This document shows positions 45,017-56,626 of a stretch of DNA of 64,000 bases, piece after piece. How positions within the stretch are numbered: the stretch's first letter is position 1; the number at the start of each line of letters is the position of its first letter. The stretch lies in assembly GCA_003952965.2 (NCBI GenBank), contig CM025854.1, positions 30,585,495 through 30,649,494 of the forward strand, given 5' to 3'. Source of the DNA: Morella rubra. Lineage: Eukaryota > Streptophyta > Magnoliopsida > Fagales > Myricaceae. Both the position numbers and the translations under genes were made by a program. The notes beneath the pieces are model-generated. The model searched no databases. It had not been told where the DNA came from and worked only from the letters and a program-made list of their open reading frames with translations.

Positions 45017-46248
45017 ATGGCTTCCTCATCCTCCTCTCTCAGCAACTTCCTCTCCTTCCTCTTCCCATCAAAACCGCCACCGCCACTACCACCCCCCCAG
45101 TTCACTCCTTTTCAGACCCAGAAACCCAGAAACGGGTACGTCCCACTGGTGGCCCAAGAAGGCCCCCTCTCTTCTTCTTCTTCTTCTTCTGCTTTGGCGT
45201 CTGTGATCTGTCCTTCTCTGGCCTATGCCAACACCCTCTACTTTAAATCGGCGTACAACGTCCAGGTGATTGTGGACGACAACGAGCCCGAGGAGAGGTT
45301 GCTGAATAGGTTTCGGAGAGAGGTCATGAGGGCCGGTGTTATTCAAGAGTGTAAGCGCAGAAGGTTCTTCGAGAACAAACAGGACGAGAAGAAGCGCAGG
45401 ACACGCGACGCCGCTAAGCGCAACAAAAGAAGGTCTCTGCCTTTCTATTCTCTTGCTCTTATTCCCCTTTGTTGTTTTTGTTATATTTTGCTGTGGGGCT
45501 TGTAGGGAAGTTTAGGAAATGGGAAGAAGGGAAAAGAAAGAAAATTGTTCCGTCTTATGCTGAATTGAAAATTTTTCCGTAGTAGAGGCACTGCGATTTA
45601 GTGATCTATTAGGATTACGTTGAGTACAACGTGCAAGTTCTTCCTTTAGAATGGGTAAATGGAGAATATAATTAATCACTACAATTGTCAGTATGTGAGT
45701 AAGATATGGGATCCTGTGAAACGCCACCAGTCCAGATCTTCTCTGAAAAGTTCGAACTCGTAGTTACAAAAGCAGTTCAATTTCCCCTGAACAACTATCG
45801 CCAATAGTTAAGCCTTTAACCTATAGTTAAGAATATTATTTCCCCGCAAAAGGAAGAAAAGTTTGCAGGAGTTTTGTTTCTTTTGGAAGATGCCATCGTA
45901 ATTTTGGACATTTTGTCTCCAATTTGCATCTTTCCTGTCAGAGATTAGATGGTCGCCTGATTGTGCTCTAATTTTTGGCTGTAGATATCTAGAGCTCCTA
46001 ATCTTTGACTTTCTTAGTTGCTGTGTAATGATTTTTACACTGGTAGTGAGTACTTGCGTGGTTACTTTTGGTCCTACGTGATAAAGTTACAATTTTGACA
46101 GTGTTTATTTACTCCGTGGTATTGTATGACCAGACGCCCCCAAGCAAGAATTTTTACACAGAACAAGCAGGAAGCCACGACAACCAAGAAGGAAGATGAT
46201 GAAGATGATAACTGGGATCTACCTGAAGAAGGAGACATTCCCAATTAA
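45017..46248 (+). CDS. GHS1: Plastid 30S ribosomal protein S21 (GHS1-like)
   Basis: Two exons, 45017-45432 and 46134-46248, give 176 aa. The N-terminal 70 residues are rich in Ser and Pro and lack acidic residues, as in a chloroplast transit peptide (MASSSSSLSNFLSFLFPSK). The S21 domain follows: YNVQVIVDDNEPEERLLNRF, then RREVMRAGVIQECKRRRFFE and a basic RRTRDAAKRNKRR tail. The plant-specific C-terminus is acidic (EDDEDDNWDLPEEGDIPN). The protein belongs to the small subunit of plastid ribosomes; the Arabidopsis mutant ghs1 (At3g27160) is impaired in plastid translation and growth on glucose. A trinucleotide TCT repeat at about 45171-45190 encodes part of the serine run. An upstream ATG at 44994 is in another frame. 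Confidence 0.93.
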
Positions 46249-47242
46249 CCGCGCTCAACTTGCCTTTAATTTGTAGAACTCTTCACCTTTGAGTGCGAGA
46301 GGCTTTTTGGTCCATGTAAGCGGCATTGTGAGTCCTGTTCTTTAATTGACATGGTGCGTTCTCCCTTTTGTACTGCTATATGAAGTAATGATTTTGCATC
46401 CTTGTGTCCATTTGAAGGCACTTATGTTATGCGTTTATCTATCAGATATATTGGAAGCTTATCAACGTCCAAAATGGGCAGAAAAGCATATCCCATTAAA
46501 TCTTGGCCCTATTAGGGTTCCAATCTGGGGTCAAATTGCTTGGGAGGCAATTACTGCTTCCAATGGAGCTAACAATGCGTGTTTCAATGTCCTTCCATAT
46601 GGTAGTTTCAGACCCTTCTGTGTGTTACGGTATGTATGGTGTTAGCCCGCTTGAATGCCTGTTGGAGCTCATAGGGGATTAAAGAAAAGTTCACCTTTCA
46701 CGTCCAGTTGACCTGGAGAAATGCATACGGGGACTAAACAAGAAAGATTCCAAAGGAAATTAGCACAGATAAAATATGTAGCATCCAATTGCCCCCCTGC
46801 ACCATTCAATTTGCCTTGAAAAAGATAATCCAGGTAACCAACCAGAAAAGAAAGCTAAAGCGTCTGTGTTGTGCTCAAGTAGATATTGGAGCAACTGGAA
46901 TTTGGGTGCTCTGATTGTCAAATTCCACGAAATATATTGTGTGGGCATGCTGAACAATATTTCTTTGGCAAGTCTCTCTAAGAACTGAATGCAGGTACAA
47001 GAGAAATCTTGCGCACCTCTTTGGATCCCTCCAAGAAAGAGGACGGCCCCAAACTAACATTAGCCAACAAATTTTCCCTGAAGATTTTCCAGTCATCAAG
47101 AACAAGCCTCTCAGGTCATGTACCTTGCTCTTTATATTCTCGCGGCAGCTCCAGCTTGCTTATGTGGCTTGTTGGTTCCACTTTGTGGAGTGAAATCACA
47201 GGGAACAGTGACTTCGTGCATCGCGTTGAACTGTGGAAGTAG
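46249..47242. other. 3' flank of S21 gene
   Basis: It contains the 3' UTR and unremarkable DNA. ORFs such as 46346-46645 have no recognised homology and are not called. Confidence 0.4.
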
Positions 47243-47440
47243 GGTGCGTTTGAAGTGTATAATTTTATACGTTCTTAAAATTTTAACACAATAAAAAATT
47301 ACAATATAATATCTCTTTCCCCATCACATCATTACTTTTCACTATAATAAATATTAAAAATTATCTCTCTCTTCATTTTTTCACCGAATCTAATACTCTA
47401 AAATTTTAACTTTCCTAAAATTTTAACAATCAAACACACC
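47243..47440. mobile_element. Small AT-rich MITE candidate
   Basis: The ends are imperfect inverted repeats: GGTGCGTTTGA at the left and TCAAACACACC at the right. The 198-bp interior is AT-rich with TTAAAATTTTAAC motifs near both ends. The tetramer GTAG flanks both sides. The short flanking repeat leaves the superfamily open. Confidence 0.4.
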
Positions 47441-47737
47441 GTAGCCAAATCCGTATGAGAAGACAACGAGAAGTACAAGTAAAAACTAACACTAAAAATA
47501 CGTAAATCATTAAGTGTATCAAACATCAAAAAAAATATTTTTTTAAAAGAATAACCAAGCGTTGAAAATGAAAACTTTTTCTTGAAAAAGTTTTAATAAA
47601 AAACTGTTTATGTAAAACAATGGTTTTACAACCAAACAAACGGACGCTAAGTTGTAACCCAAGTACACAACTCAAGGACTTTCAGCTAAAGGTCATTTCT
47701 CTTTTTATCGAGAATATGTATGGTGAGCCCCTTTCTT

Positions 47738-47935
47738 GTTGAAAGTTCGGAATTCGGACACAAATGCTGTGTTTTGGAAACATGGGCTTTGCGCCCAGTT
47801 TCTTCGAACACATTTGGACTTAAATTTGGGCTTCTCGTTGAAAGTTTGGATGCAAATGCCTTGATTTTGAAACATGGGCTTTTCGTACAATGTCTTCTAA
47901 CAATTTGGACTTAAAGTTGGGCTTCCAAGTTTTGC
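47738..47935 (+). repeat. Diverged tandem duplication, 99-bp unit
   Basis: GTTGAAAGTT begins at 47738 and again at 47837. Both units contain AAACATGGGCTTT and TTTGGACTTAAA followed by TTGGGCTTC. The two copies are clearly alignable but diverged. No coding meaning is seen. Confidence 0.7.
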
Positions 47936-48429
47936 TAAGGAAAATCATGCCTTCATTTAAGCCCAAATCTGTTATTGTCGTGGTAGAAAGAATGCTTAAA
48001 TATCGTTACATTCTATGTGGCATTACTTTTTAACAAATCGAATACAATTTTGAATAGATCGGCCTGTCTAGTTTATTTTTTTAGATATATAAATCCTTCC
48101 GTCCATCAACGTCTAGAAATCCGTCTAGAAATCCGGCAATTGAGCAGCAGGATGCCCACAGAGTACAGACGATCGTTAGGAAGGGAATCAACGTCTTATA
48201 GTACATAATTAGAAAAAAAAAAAAAAAGGTATATAATTAGAAAAAATAAAATAAAAAGGTGTATGCAAGTGGGCTGTGCTTGGAGGTTTGATACCGTCCG
48301 TCCAACATAAAAAGGTATATTCAAGTGTAGAATAGAATTCTCAGGAGGGTGACACGTCCTGAGCTGAGCTGGAGGATAGTGTGCTGACAGGCTGTCTTTG
48401 GGGGTTTCCCTCGACTCCACCATACTTGG

Positions 48430-48870
48430 GAGGTTTCCCTTGGTAAAGAAACCAGAGACCCCCTTGAGTATGGACCCACCGAGAAACCAGAAACCCTTGA
48501 GGGACCCAACAAGAAACCCGAGAGAGAGAGAGAGGGGGGGGGGGGGGGTGTTTTCTCAGACATACTCACGGGAGTTTCTAGTTTCTTAGTGGGTCCATAC
48601 TTAAGTGGGTAGAAAACCAGAAACCCTGAAGACTACCCCTTACTTGGGCCCCTTAGTCAAAAAAACCAGAAACCCCCTTGAGAACCCACCAAGAAACCAG
48701 AAACCCTGAAGACTCCCCCTTGGGGGGTTCCCTTAGTCAAAAACCAGAAACCCTTGACCCACCAAGAAACCAGACTGCAGACTCCCCCTTGGGGGTTTCC
48801 CTTAGTCAAAAAACCAGAAACCCCTTGGACCCACCAAGAAACCAGACACCCCTTGGACCCACCAGGAACA
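48430..48870 (+). repeat. Minisatellite-like repeat region
   Basis: The phrases AAGAAACCAGAAACCC, GAAGACTCCCCCTTGGGGG and TTAGTCAAAAA recur in varying order, most regularly from 48650 to 48870 with a spacing of about 75-85 bp. A (GA)n tract runs into a G15 run at about 48519-48549. ORFs through this region are products of the repeat. Confidence 0.65.
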
Positions 48871-48945
48871 AGCCTACAAGCATTTATCTCTTCCCAATTT
48901 CCCTCTGGCTTGTTTCTTCGCTCGAGGCTAGAGATATTTTTTTTT

Positions 48946-49458
48946 GGGAAATTGACATTTTAGTCCTTTAAGTTTTGGATGCTTTTGCAATTTAGTCCTT
49001 CACTTTCAATTTTCAAAAATTTAGTCATTGAGTATTTCTGTTTTAACAAAAACACCATTCCGTCACTCTTCCGTCCAAATAATTAACGATGCTCTCTACC
49101 ACGTTATCTTCTTAACATGTCAGCAGCCATGTCATTCGAAATAATCAAAACTCACCGTTTCACTAATCTGTTATGGTCTGCTGGTCTACTGGTCGGGTCT
49201 GCTGGTCTACTGGTGCTGGTCGGGTATGCTGGTCTGCTATATGGTCTGGTCTGCTGTCCCGCTGATTTGGCGCTAAAGTGATGCCACATGTCATCGTTGC
49301 TGACGTGGTAGAGAGCACTGTTAATTAGTTGGACGGAAGAGTGACGGAAGAGTGTTTTGTAAAAAAGGAATACTCAAGGACTAAATTTTTGAAAGTTAAA
49401 AGTGAAGGACTAAATTACAAAAGCGCCTAAAACTCAGGGATTAAAATGCCAATTTTCC
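48946..49458. mobile_element. MITE with long terminal inverted repeats
   Basis: Terminal inverted repeats of about 185 bp: the left arm has CAATTTAGTCCTTCACTTT, CGTCACTCTTCCGTCCAA and GCTCTCTACCACGT; the right arm carries the complement of each, with several mismatches. The element lies between a T9 run (48937-48945) and a T12 run, consistent with a 9-bp target duplication in a T tract. The loop (about 49150-49260) contains repeated TGGTCTGC/TGGTCTAC words. The phrase TTTAGTCC... is shared in style with the MITE at 44184, but the sequences differ. Confidence 0.7.
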
Positions 49459-49776
49459 TTTTTTTTTTTTGAGAAAAACCCAGAAGAACCCCTTTGTTAT
49501 CTTCCCACTTTCTCTCTCGTTTTTTACTTTGCTGCCATTGGTACCCTCCCACTCCCTTTCAAATTGCTTTGTATTTTTCTCGGGGAGAAAAAAGAAAAAG
49601 CAAAGCCCAGAGAAACCCCATTGATCTCTTCCCATTTTCATTTTTGTATTGTACTAGACTGCCGAGAAAAAACACAGAAAAAGAAAAGGAAAACCCAGAA
49701 GTACTCCATTATCTATCGTTTGTAGTCAGTTTAAGTTCTCCCTTACTGACACACAACACAGCTTGAAGAAGAGAAA

Positions 49777-51126
49777 ATGAGTAACAGCTTTACCAATCTT
49801 CGTGCCGAGGGGTCGGTACATTTATATTTCCATTAGCTTTCCATTTTTCTCTTTTATCTTATCAACACAATACTAATGTTCTCTTGCTTCTTATAACAAG
49901 AGTAATATTGTTTCTTACCTAAAATGAAAATATATTATTTTTATCGCTTAAACGAAAACGGTAAGGCTAATAGTTCTCTAAACTAATAATTCAATTTCCG
50001 TGCTTTTGTTTGCAGCGTGAATGGAGAATTCCAAGCCGCTGTCCAATTTCTCATTCCAGTGTTTGTTAACATCCTCCAAATAGAGTATCAGAGTTCATCC
50101 ACTTCTCCCTTCAAGGCACATGGTACAATCATGTCACTTTTCATTGTAACTGTATGTGTTCACGTCGTGGCGTTTATGGAGATAAGCATGGCAGCTCCAT
50201 ACACGAGCTATCTCCCCACCGCCAGGCTGATTTGTTCCATTTCGGGCGTTCTGGCTAGTACTTTACTAGTATTGATCCTCTTTCCTCCCTTTGGGTGGTT
50301 CATTTTATTTTTATGCGCTGCAAGGATATCCCACGAGTTGTATGGCCTTCAAGCAAGACCTAACGGTAACGCAACGGAAAGAGAGAGCGGGAGTGGTGCT
50401 CGTCAAGAAGAAGTAAGCGTTCAAGCATTTAACGACAGCTCAATAGAGCACGCGGGCGGCGGCGACGTTGCTCATCTAGCAGAAGCAAGCCCTCAAGCAT
50501 TTGTAGGTTTCTCCGCTCCATTCCTAGCCACTGTCCAATTTCTCATTCAAGTGTTGGTTAACATCCTCCAGGTAGAGTATCAGAGTTCATCCACTTCTCC
50601 ATTCGAGACACACGGCACAACCATGTCACTTTTCATTGCTACCGTATGTCTTCACGTCATGGCGTTGATGGAGATAACCAAGGCAGCTCCATACACGAGC
50701 TATCTCCCCACCGCCAGGCTGATTTGTTCCATTTCGGGCGTTCTGGCTAGTACTTTACTAGTATTGATCCTCTTTCCTCCCTTTGGGTGGTTCATTTTAT
50801 TTTTATGCGCTGCAAGGATATCACACGAGTTGTATGGTCCAATGATGGTCATATTCGATGGTATATCTCTCGAACAACAATATGGCTCGCTTCAACAGCT
50901 TTTCAATGACGTAGTAGGAGGCCTTCAAGCAAGACTTAACGGTAGCTCAGCGGAAAGAGAGAGCGGGAGTGATGCTCGTCAAGCAGAAGTAAGCGTTCAA
51001 GCATTTAACGACAGCTCAATGGAGCAAGCGGGCAGCGGCGGTGCTCATCAAGCAGAAGCAAGCCCTCAAGCATTTAACGGCAACTCAACGGAGCAAGAGG
51101 TCGGTGGTGATGGTAATTTAGTGTGA
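49777..51126 (+). CDS. Unrecognised membrane protein with internal duplication
   Basis: Two exons: 49777-49811 and 50016-51126, giving 381 aa. The first exon is inferred: ATG 49777 (MSNSFTNLRAE) with donor G-GTCGGT at 49812 is the only GT that keeps frame with the acceptor at 50013-50015. I do not recognise the family. The protein consists of two units of 164 residues (492 bp period). Each has hydrophobic helices around VQFLIPVFVNILQ, IMSLFIVTVCVHVVAFMEI and LICSISGVLASTLLVLILF-PPFGWFILFL, then a hydrophilic tail with ERESGS, VSVQAFNDSS and EASPQAF. The second unit has an insertion (PMMVIFDGISLEQQYGSLQQ) before the tail, and the final part repeats tail words again. Likely an integral membrane protein with six or more helices. 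Function unknown. Confidence 0.7.
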
Positions 51127-52407
51127 AGTCATATGCCTTTGATAAGTTTGAAGCTTTTTTCCAATAATTGTGATAATGAGTTCTTAAAGGATTAAATGTT
51201 TAGAAGTAAGCTTATATGATTTTTTTCTTATTTTATTTTGGATAAGACAATTGTAAGTGGATTCGCATGAGATGAAAATTATCGTAATGAATGATTGCCT
51301 ACTAGGCCGTGTGTTGTTTTGTGTATACAAAAGGGATATGTCTCTTTATACTCAGGGCAGAATGGTCGCTATGGGCCTTAATGTGTCTTATTGTGTGCTG
51401 TGTGATCCGGTAACATCCGAACCATCTGATATTTAGTTGCAGATTTAAGTGACGTTCGTTTAATCAATATCTTGAGGTATGAAAAATTTAATAAAATTAA
51501 CATATTTTAAAATTTTTAATATCTATAAATACATATTTAATATTTTTTATAAATTTTAATAAATTTTAATATCTAAAAAATTCTTAAAATTTTTTTTAAA
51601 AGCTGAATGGGTTCTATCGTTCTGGACTCAACTGGGTTTATTCCCCGAACGACTTACGGTGTCATTATACCCCGAGGGCAGAGATGGGAATTAGAAAATG
51701 CATGACCCCACCTCTGCTCTGACCGAACTGACGTGCTCTGACAGCAAAGCTGTTTGCGTATCTGAGGGAATAAAAAAAATAAAAGAAAAAAAAAATGTTG
51801 CAAAGCTTGGTCGGCGGTTTACTGTATATTAGTAAGATAAAAATAATTTTAAAAAAATAATATTTTAAACTTCTTTTCTTCTGCAATATTTAGGTTGTCT
51901 TTGTTTTTTTAACATTTTGAGACATAAAATTTTTTAACAAAATAAATACATTTCAAATTTTTAACTTTTACACGTAGTTACTTCACTTTTTAAATCTCGA
52001 TAAATCTCAAAAATAAAGATAAAATTTCAGAATATTTTCAAAATTTTTACAAACAAACACTACTTCAATATAGTAGTTATGTTTTGTTTATTTTTAAAAA
52101 TATTTTTTTTATGTTTGTATGTTTTAAAAATAATATAAATTTTTTTTAAAATTAATAAAAAATTTATTAGAGTTAATAAAAAATTATTAAAATTTATAAA
52201 ATCGTATTGAAATTAATAAAAAATTAATTGTGAATTTTTTTTTAAAATTAAAACAAAGCCAATAATTTCAATCCATCGTACAGAGAGTTTTGTAGATTAA
52301 AAAAATATATATCAATAAAATCTTTGAGATATTTATCTCCAGTTCTTTTATCATCCCTTCCCGCCACACGCAGAGCAGCCAAAGCTCTGGACACCCCCGG
52401 AGTGAGA
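51127..52407. other. AT-rich intergenic region
   Basis: Long AT-rich stretches occur at 51470-51600 and 51830-52260, with many TTAATAAAA-type words. No defined transposon ends are seen. The right end is the promoter of the methyltransferase gene. Confidence 0.4.
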
Positions 52408-55400
52408 ATGCTGCTGCAGCTCCTCTCGACTCGCGCACCCTCCCCTCTCATCACCTGCCACGCGTCCCCCGCTGCCTTGCGCACCCGTCTTGCCCCTCCT
52501 TCACTTTCACCACCGTCTCCTCCAAACCCTAACCCAACGGTCCCAACCTCTCTCCCCTCGCTGACCTGCGCCCTCCAGTGCCCTCACTTCCAATCGTACG
52601 CATCCTATTCTAATAACTCCAAGCTAGTTCTGTTTTTATTTCTATTTTGCTCGTTCTCTACAGGTTAGTTGCTATTTTTCAACTGCATAAAATTTTCAGG
52701 TGCTCGGGGTGTACTCACGAGCTCAATCTCCACCGGCCGGTTATAGTCGAGGAGGCCGCAGAGTTCTTCAAGGGTCTCGGCGTCTCAGATTTCACATTTG
52801 ATAGTTGTAGACTGGTAACACTTGATAGTTTTTTTAGCTGCATTTTCTAAATTCTCGCGGAAATTATGGAGCTACATCTTTTGATTTTTCTCTCAGTGGG
52901 GATGGCGGTGCCGTGCCAAACTGGCGGTTCGCGGCTCAGTAGAAAGCCCTCTGATTGGGCTTTATCGGGAGGGTACTCATAATGTAGTGGACATTCCTCA
53001 GTGTGAAGGTCTTAATAATTTGTTGTTGCTTTCACATAATGTGAACGTTGAAATATTTGAAATTTTGTTGTTGAAGCTTAAATTATGTTTGTGCAGCTCA
53101 CCATCCGAATATTAATGCCGCTGTGGAACTGCTTCGACAAGGTATCTTAGAAAAGGCTCAATTTTGTGTGAATATTTGAATCGGTGAAGTTATATCTTCC
53201 TATTTATTTATTCCTTTCGAGAATATTTTTCAGGTATTACTGAGATGAATGTTGAGCCGTATGATGAGGATCAGGGAACAGGTGATTTGCGATATGTCCA
53301 GGTGACTATGCAACTATGCACGGAAAATATGAATTTTGTTTTGTTTGTTTGTGTGGGTATGCTTTAGACATGAAATGCCTGTAGTTTGTGACTAGTTTTG
53401 GAATTTAATTCTAGTGGGTGTGTGCAGATGGCCGTGACAACATACAACACATCCCTCCCAGCATCTGAAAGATACAAAAATGGTTACTAGCTGAATTTCT
53501 AGCAATAGTACCTTTTTGCTTTGAGATTTTTATGCTGACCAATCTAAGAGTTTTAAATTGACAAACTTACATATGTTTCCAGGGAAAGTTCAAGTTGCTC
53601 TAGTTTGGAATTCGAGAAATGAGAATTCCCTCAATTCAGATAAACTTAATGCCTTGGCCAGTGTGAGCTTGCCACCTCTGTTCTCTTTTTGTTTTGGTTT
53701 TCTAGGTGTAATCTTATTGGCTCTATTGGAACTAAACTGACAAAAGAGCCTGGTGGATACCTACAATTAACCTGTTTTGATTATCTTGCAGTTTCTATGG
53801 AGAAAGGGCGGCCTGAAGAGCAATGTCCACTTAGTTCATTCAGTGTGGGCTAACTTTCAGACATCAACCAATAATGTGAGTACAAAATGCTTTTTGGAAG
53901 AAAAAAAAAAAAAAAAAGGTTTACCTGTAGAATTGCACCATTTTTGTTCCGTCTGCAGTTAGTTTCTGCTGATTCAGACTGTAAAGGACAATCAGCAGGG
54001 GAAGCAGCTTACAAATGAGCATTTATGAAGCAGCTTATTGTAAATTTTTTTTTATGATTTTGCTTTTTTAAACTGGTGTTAGGAAAAAAAAGGTGTAACA
54101 AAAGTCAGAATGCTTCGCGTATTCTTTTGATGATATGTTCTAGAAAGGATCATTTTTGAACTGCATGACTTACCATGTGTTCCCTTTGATCCCTAGCTGC
54201 ATATCCCATATTTTATCAATGAATGTAGCTGCAAATGCAGTATTGTTTGCATGGTTTAGGAATACGTGGAACTAAAAATGTGGACTGATGGTGCAGATAA
54301 TTTTTGGGAACAGATGGAGACATCTTTTAGGGGAGAGAGACTTTTGGGAACATGTAGGTGGACTCGATATTTCATTGGCTCCATCCAGTTTTGGCCAAGC
54401 AAACACACGGGTAGGTAGAATTCCTAATTGACCAAATCCCTCTTACTTCTTGGTTGATTGTGCATACGTGTATTCTATATTTTGCATGAATTACTATTGG
54501 AGAAGAATGAACATAAGGATCTAACCATCATCAATTTCTTGGGAATATACAATTTATGCTGCATTTACTAATTAGGATAAGGTTTGGGCTAGAAGGCATA
54601 AAGAAGATGAGTATGAGATTTAGATCCTGCCTCGTTGGTTCAAAAGCCCGAGTTTCTTGGTCCCTTCGTGTTCTATCTCATTAATCAGCTAGACATGCCT
54701 AGTTACATGTTATGTTGGTGCAGGAAAGAATAATACTCAGTTACATGATAATTCTTGGCAGGCGTTTGATGTCTTACTCCGGAAGTTACAAAAGTATGTT
54801 CCTTTTGGCGCATCTGTTGCTGATTTGTACGCAGGAGCTGGTGTAATTGGATTATCATTAGCTGCCACTAGAAAATGCAGGCAAGAACTGAAATGTTTGT
54901 AAATGCCCTTTGGGTGTAGAGACTTACAGTTTACGCAAAAGTTCTTATTTCTTGTTTTTATTATTGGTTTTCAGGTCTGTTAAATGCATTGAAATTAACA
55001 AAGAATCAATGTTATCTTTTGAGAAGACAGTTGACCGCCTACCAAATGCTGTGGATTGCAGCATCACTTGGCATCATGCAGACACTTCAAAGGTTGGAGA
55101 TTCAAGCACAAAATATTAAATTTATTATAATGTATATAACCTTTTACTTCGGAATCTTTTAATTCAGAAATCTATCTGTAATTCCACATATGTGTGGCAC
55201 TTATGGTGGTAACGATTATGTTAACATGAACTATTATACATGATCATGGTTGTTGTATTATAGTTTCCCTGGTGTTTAGCCTTTAGTTTACCTACAAATT
55301 GGTACTGGATTAATTCTATAATGTACTTAAAAGTCAACAGGAACCTCTTTCTTGGATGGTGGGTTGTGATGTAGTCATAGTAGATCCTCCTAGAAAGGGA

Positions 55401-56626
55401 TTGGACATGTCTCTTATTGAAGCATTGCAGAATATATCAGCAGCGGAGCATAAAGCTAAATCATCAGTTGAAAGGTTCGAACACTTTGTGGTAACCTGGA
55501 TATTTAAGGCTAGGGTCTCGTTTTACAGTTCCTTAGGAATGCTGTTAATATCATAAAACTTCGGAAGTTGTCTAACACATCTTAATCTATATGTCTACTT
55601 CAGTCCACAGTCCAAACTGAAAGATGAAAAGAGACCATGGATTTTACGGGCAAGGGAAGCTTCAGTTCAGATTGGAAGCAAAACAACTTTAGAGAACAGT
55701 GGAGCACTGCCTGAAATCCTTATTTATATTAGTTGTGGATGGGAAAGTTTTAAAGAGGTACTTGCTCAATTCAAGTGGTTGCCGCAAAATGCTATAGAAA
55801 TAGATTTTGTTCCATTGTCATTGTTCTTCTTCCACGTGTATATGCCTGTCTTGATTATTCTAAAGTTTGAGAAGTAGACTAGTTGTGAGCTAATCATGCA
55901 GCAATTGTCTGACAGGATTGCAAGTCATTGTTGTCTAGTAAGGCATGGCATTTGGATAAAGCCCATGGTTATAATTTCTTTCCTGGTACCCAAAGGTATT
56001 TATCCTTTTTCCTGTTTCCTTATTTCCCCCCTCCAACATGGTATGGTGCTGTAATTGTCTGTTCTTGTCTAGCTTGAAGACTTGTATAGCGCTGTCTTCT
56101 TCACTAGCCAAACAATTTGAAGGTGTATTCATCTTGGGAAAGAGGAAACCGATATCAAAACTTTTGTTGTGTATTGTACAAATGTAGGCAGATATTAATC
56201 CTAATGCCACTGCTCTCACGCTTCCCTGATGTACATTGGACACACCCCAATCCCACCACCCCCCCTGACCACTCCAATGAAAGCCAATGAGCTTCCAAGT
56301 AGATGCTTGGATTGTTACAAGTATGATAGCTATTCAACCGTGGTTCTATATGGTACTCTGTATTGCAGTATCGTGTGCTTATCTAGTTGCCTTAAAGACA
56401 AAACAGAGTTAACGGAGAATTTACAGATTGTTGCCATGATCTGTATGTTGTAACATTTTTGTTTTGTTTCTTTCGGGAGGGGCTGTTGTCAAGTATCTTT
56501 GAATATGTCTAATGGGAATTGATTTTCGTCTATGTTTGCAGCATTGAGGTTTTGGCCGTGTTCAAGAGGGGTCAAGGAGAAGTCAAGAAAAAGAAACTGG
56601 GAAAGAAAAAGAAGAAACGGTTGTAA
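52408..56626 (+). CDS. TrmA/RumA-type RNA (uracil-C5) methyltransferase-like protein, At3g27180-like
   Basis: Fifteen exons: 52408-52595, 52700-52814, 52897-53008, 53097-53141, 53234-53301, 53428-53482, 53583-53662, 53792-53875, 54297-54410, 54762-54880, 54975-55092, 55341-55474, 55604-55757, 55916-55995 and 56542-56626; 1551 nt, 516 aa. The Ser/Thr/Pro-rich N-terminus looks like a plastid or mitochondrial presequence. Cys58-x5-Cys64-x2-Cys67 matches the iron-sulfur cluster spacing of RumA. Then come DEDQGTGDLRYVQMAV, the SAM-binding DLYAGAGVIGLSLA (about 308), VDPPRKGLD (about 380) and ISCGWESF with the likely catalytic Cys near 455. A very basic tail (KKKKLGKKKKKR) ends the protein. The family methylates uracil C5 in tRNA or rRNA; the substrate here is unknown. 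The intron after exon 10 appears to start with GC. Confidence 0.88.

Noticed and set aside
46346..46645. 99-codon ORF downstream of S21
   Set aside because: There is no recognisable domain and no gene-like context; it lies in the probable 3' flank.
48678..48971. Repetitive ORFs of Pro/Asn/Thr-rich peptides
   Set aside because: They are translations of the minisatellite; different frames give similar low-complexity peptides.
51470..52260. AT-rich stretch as a MITE or scaffold attachment region
   Set aside because: No terminal inverted repeats or target duplication could be defined, and base composition alone is not enough.
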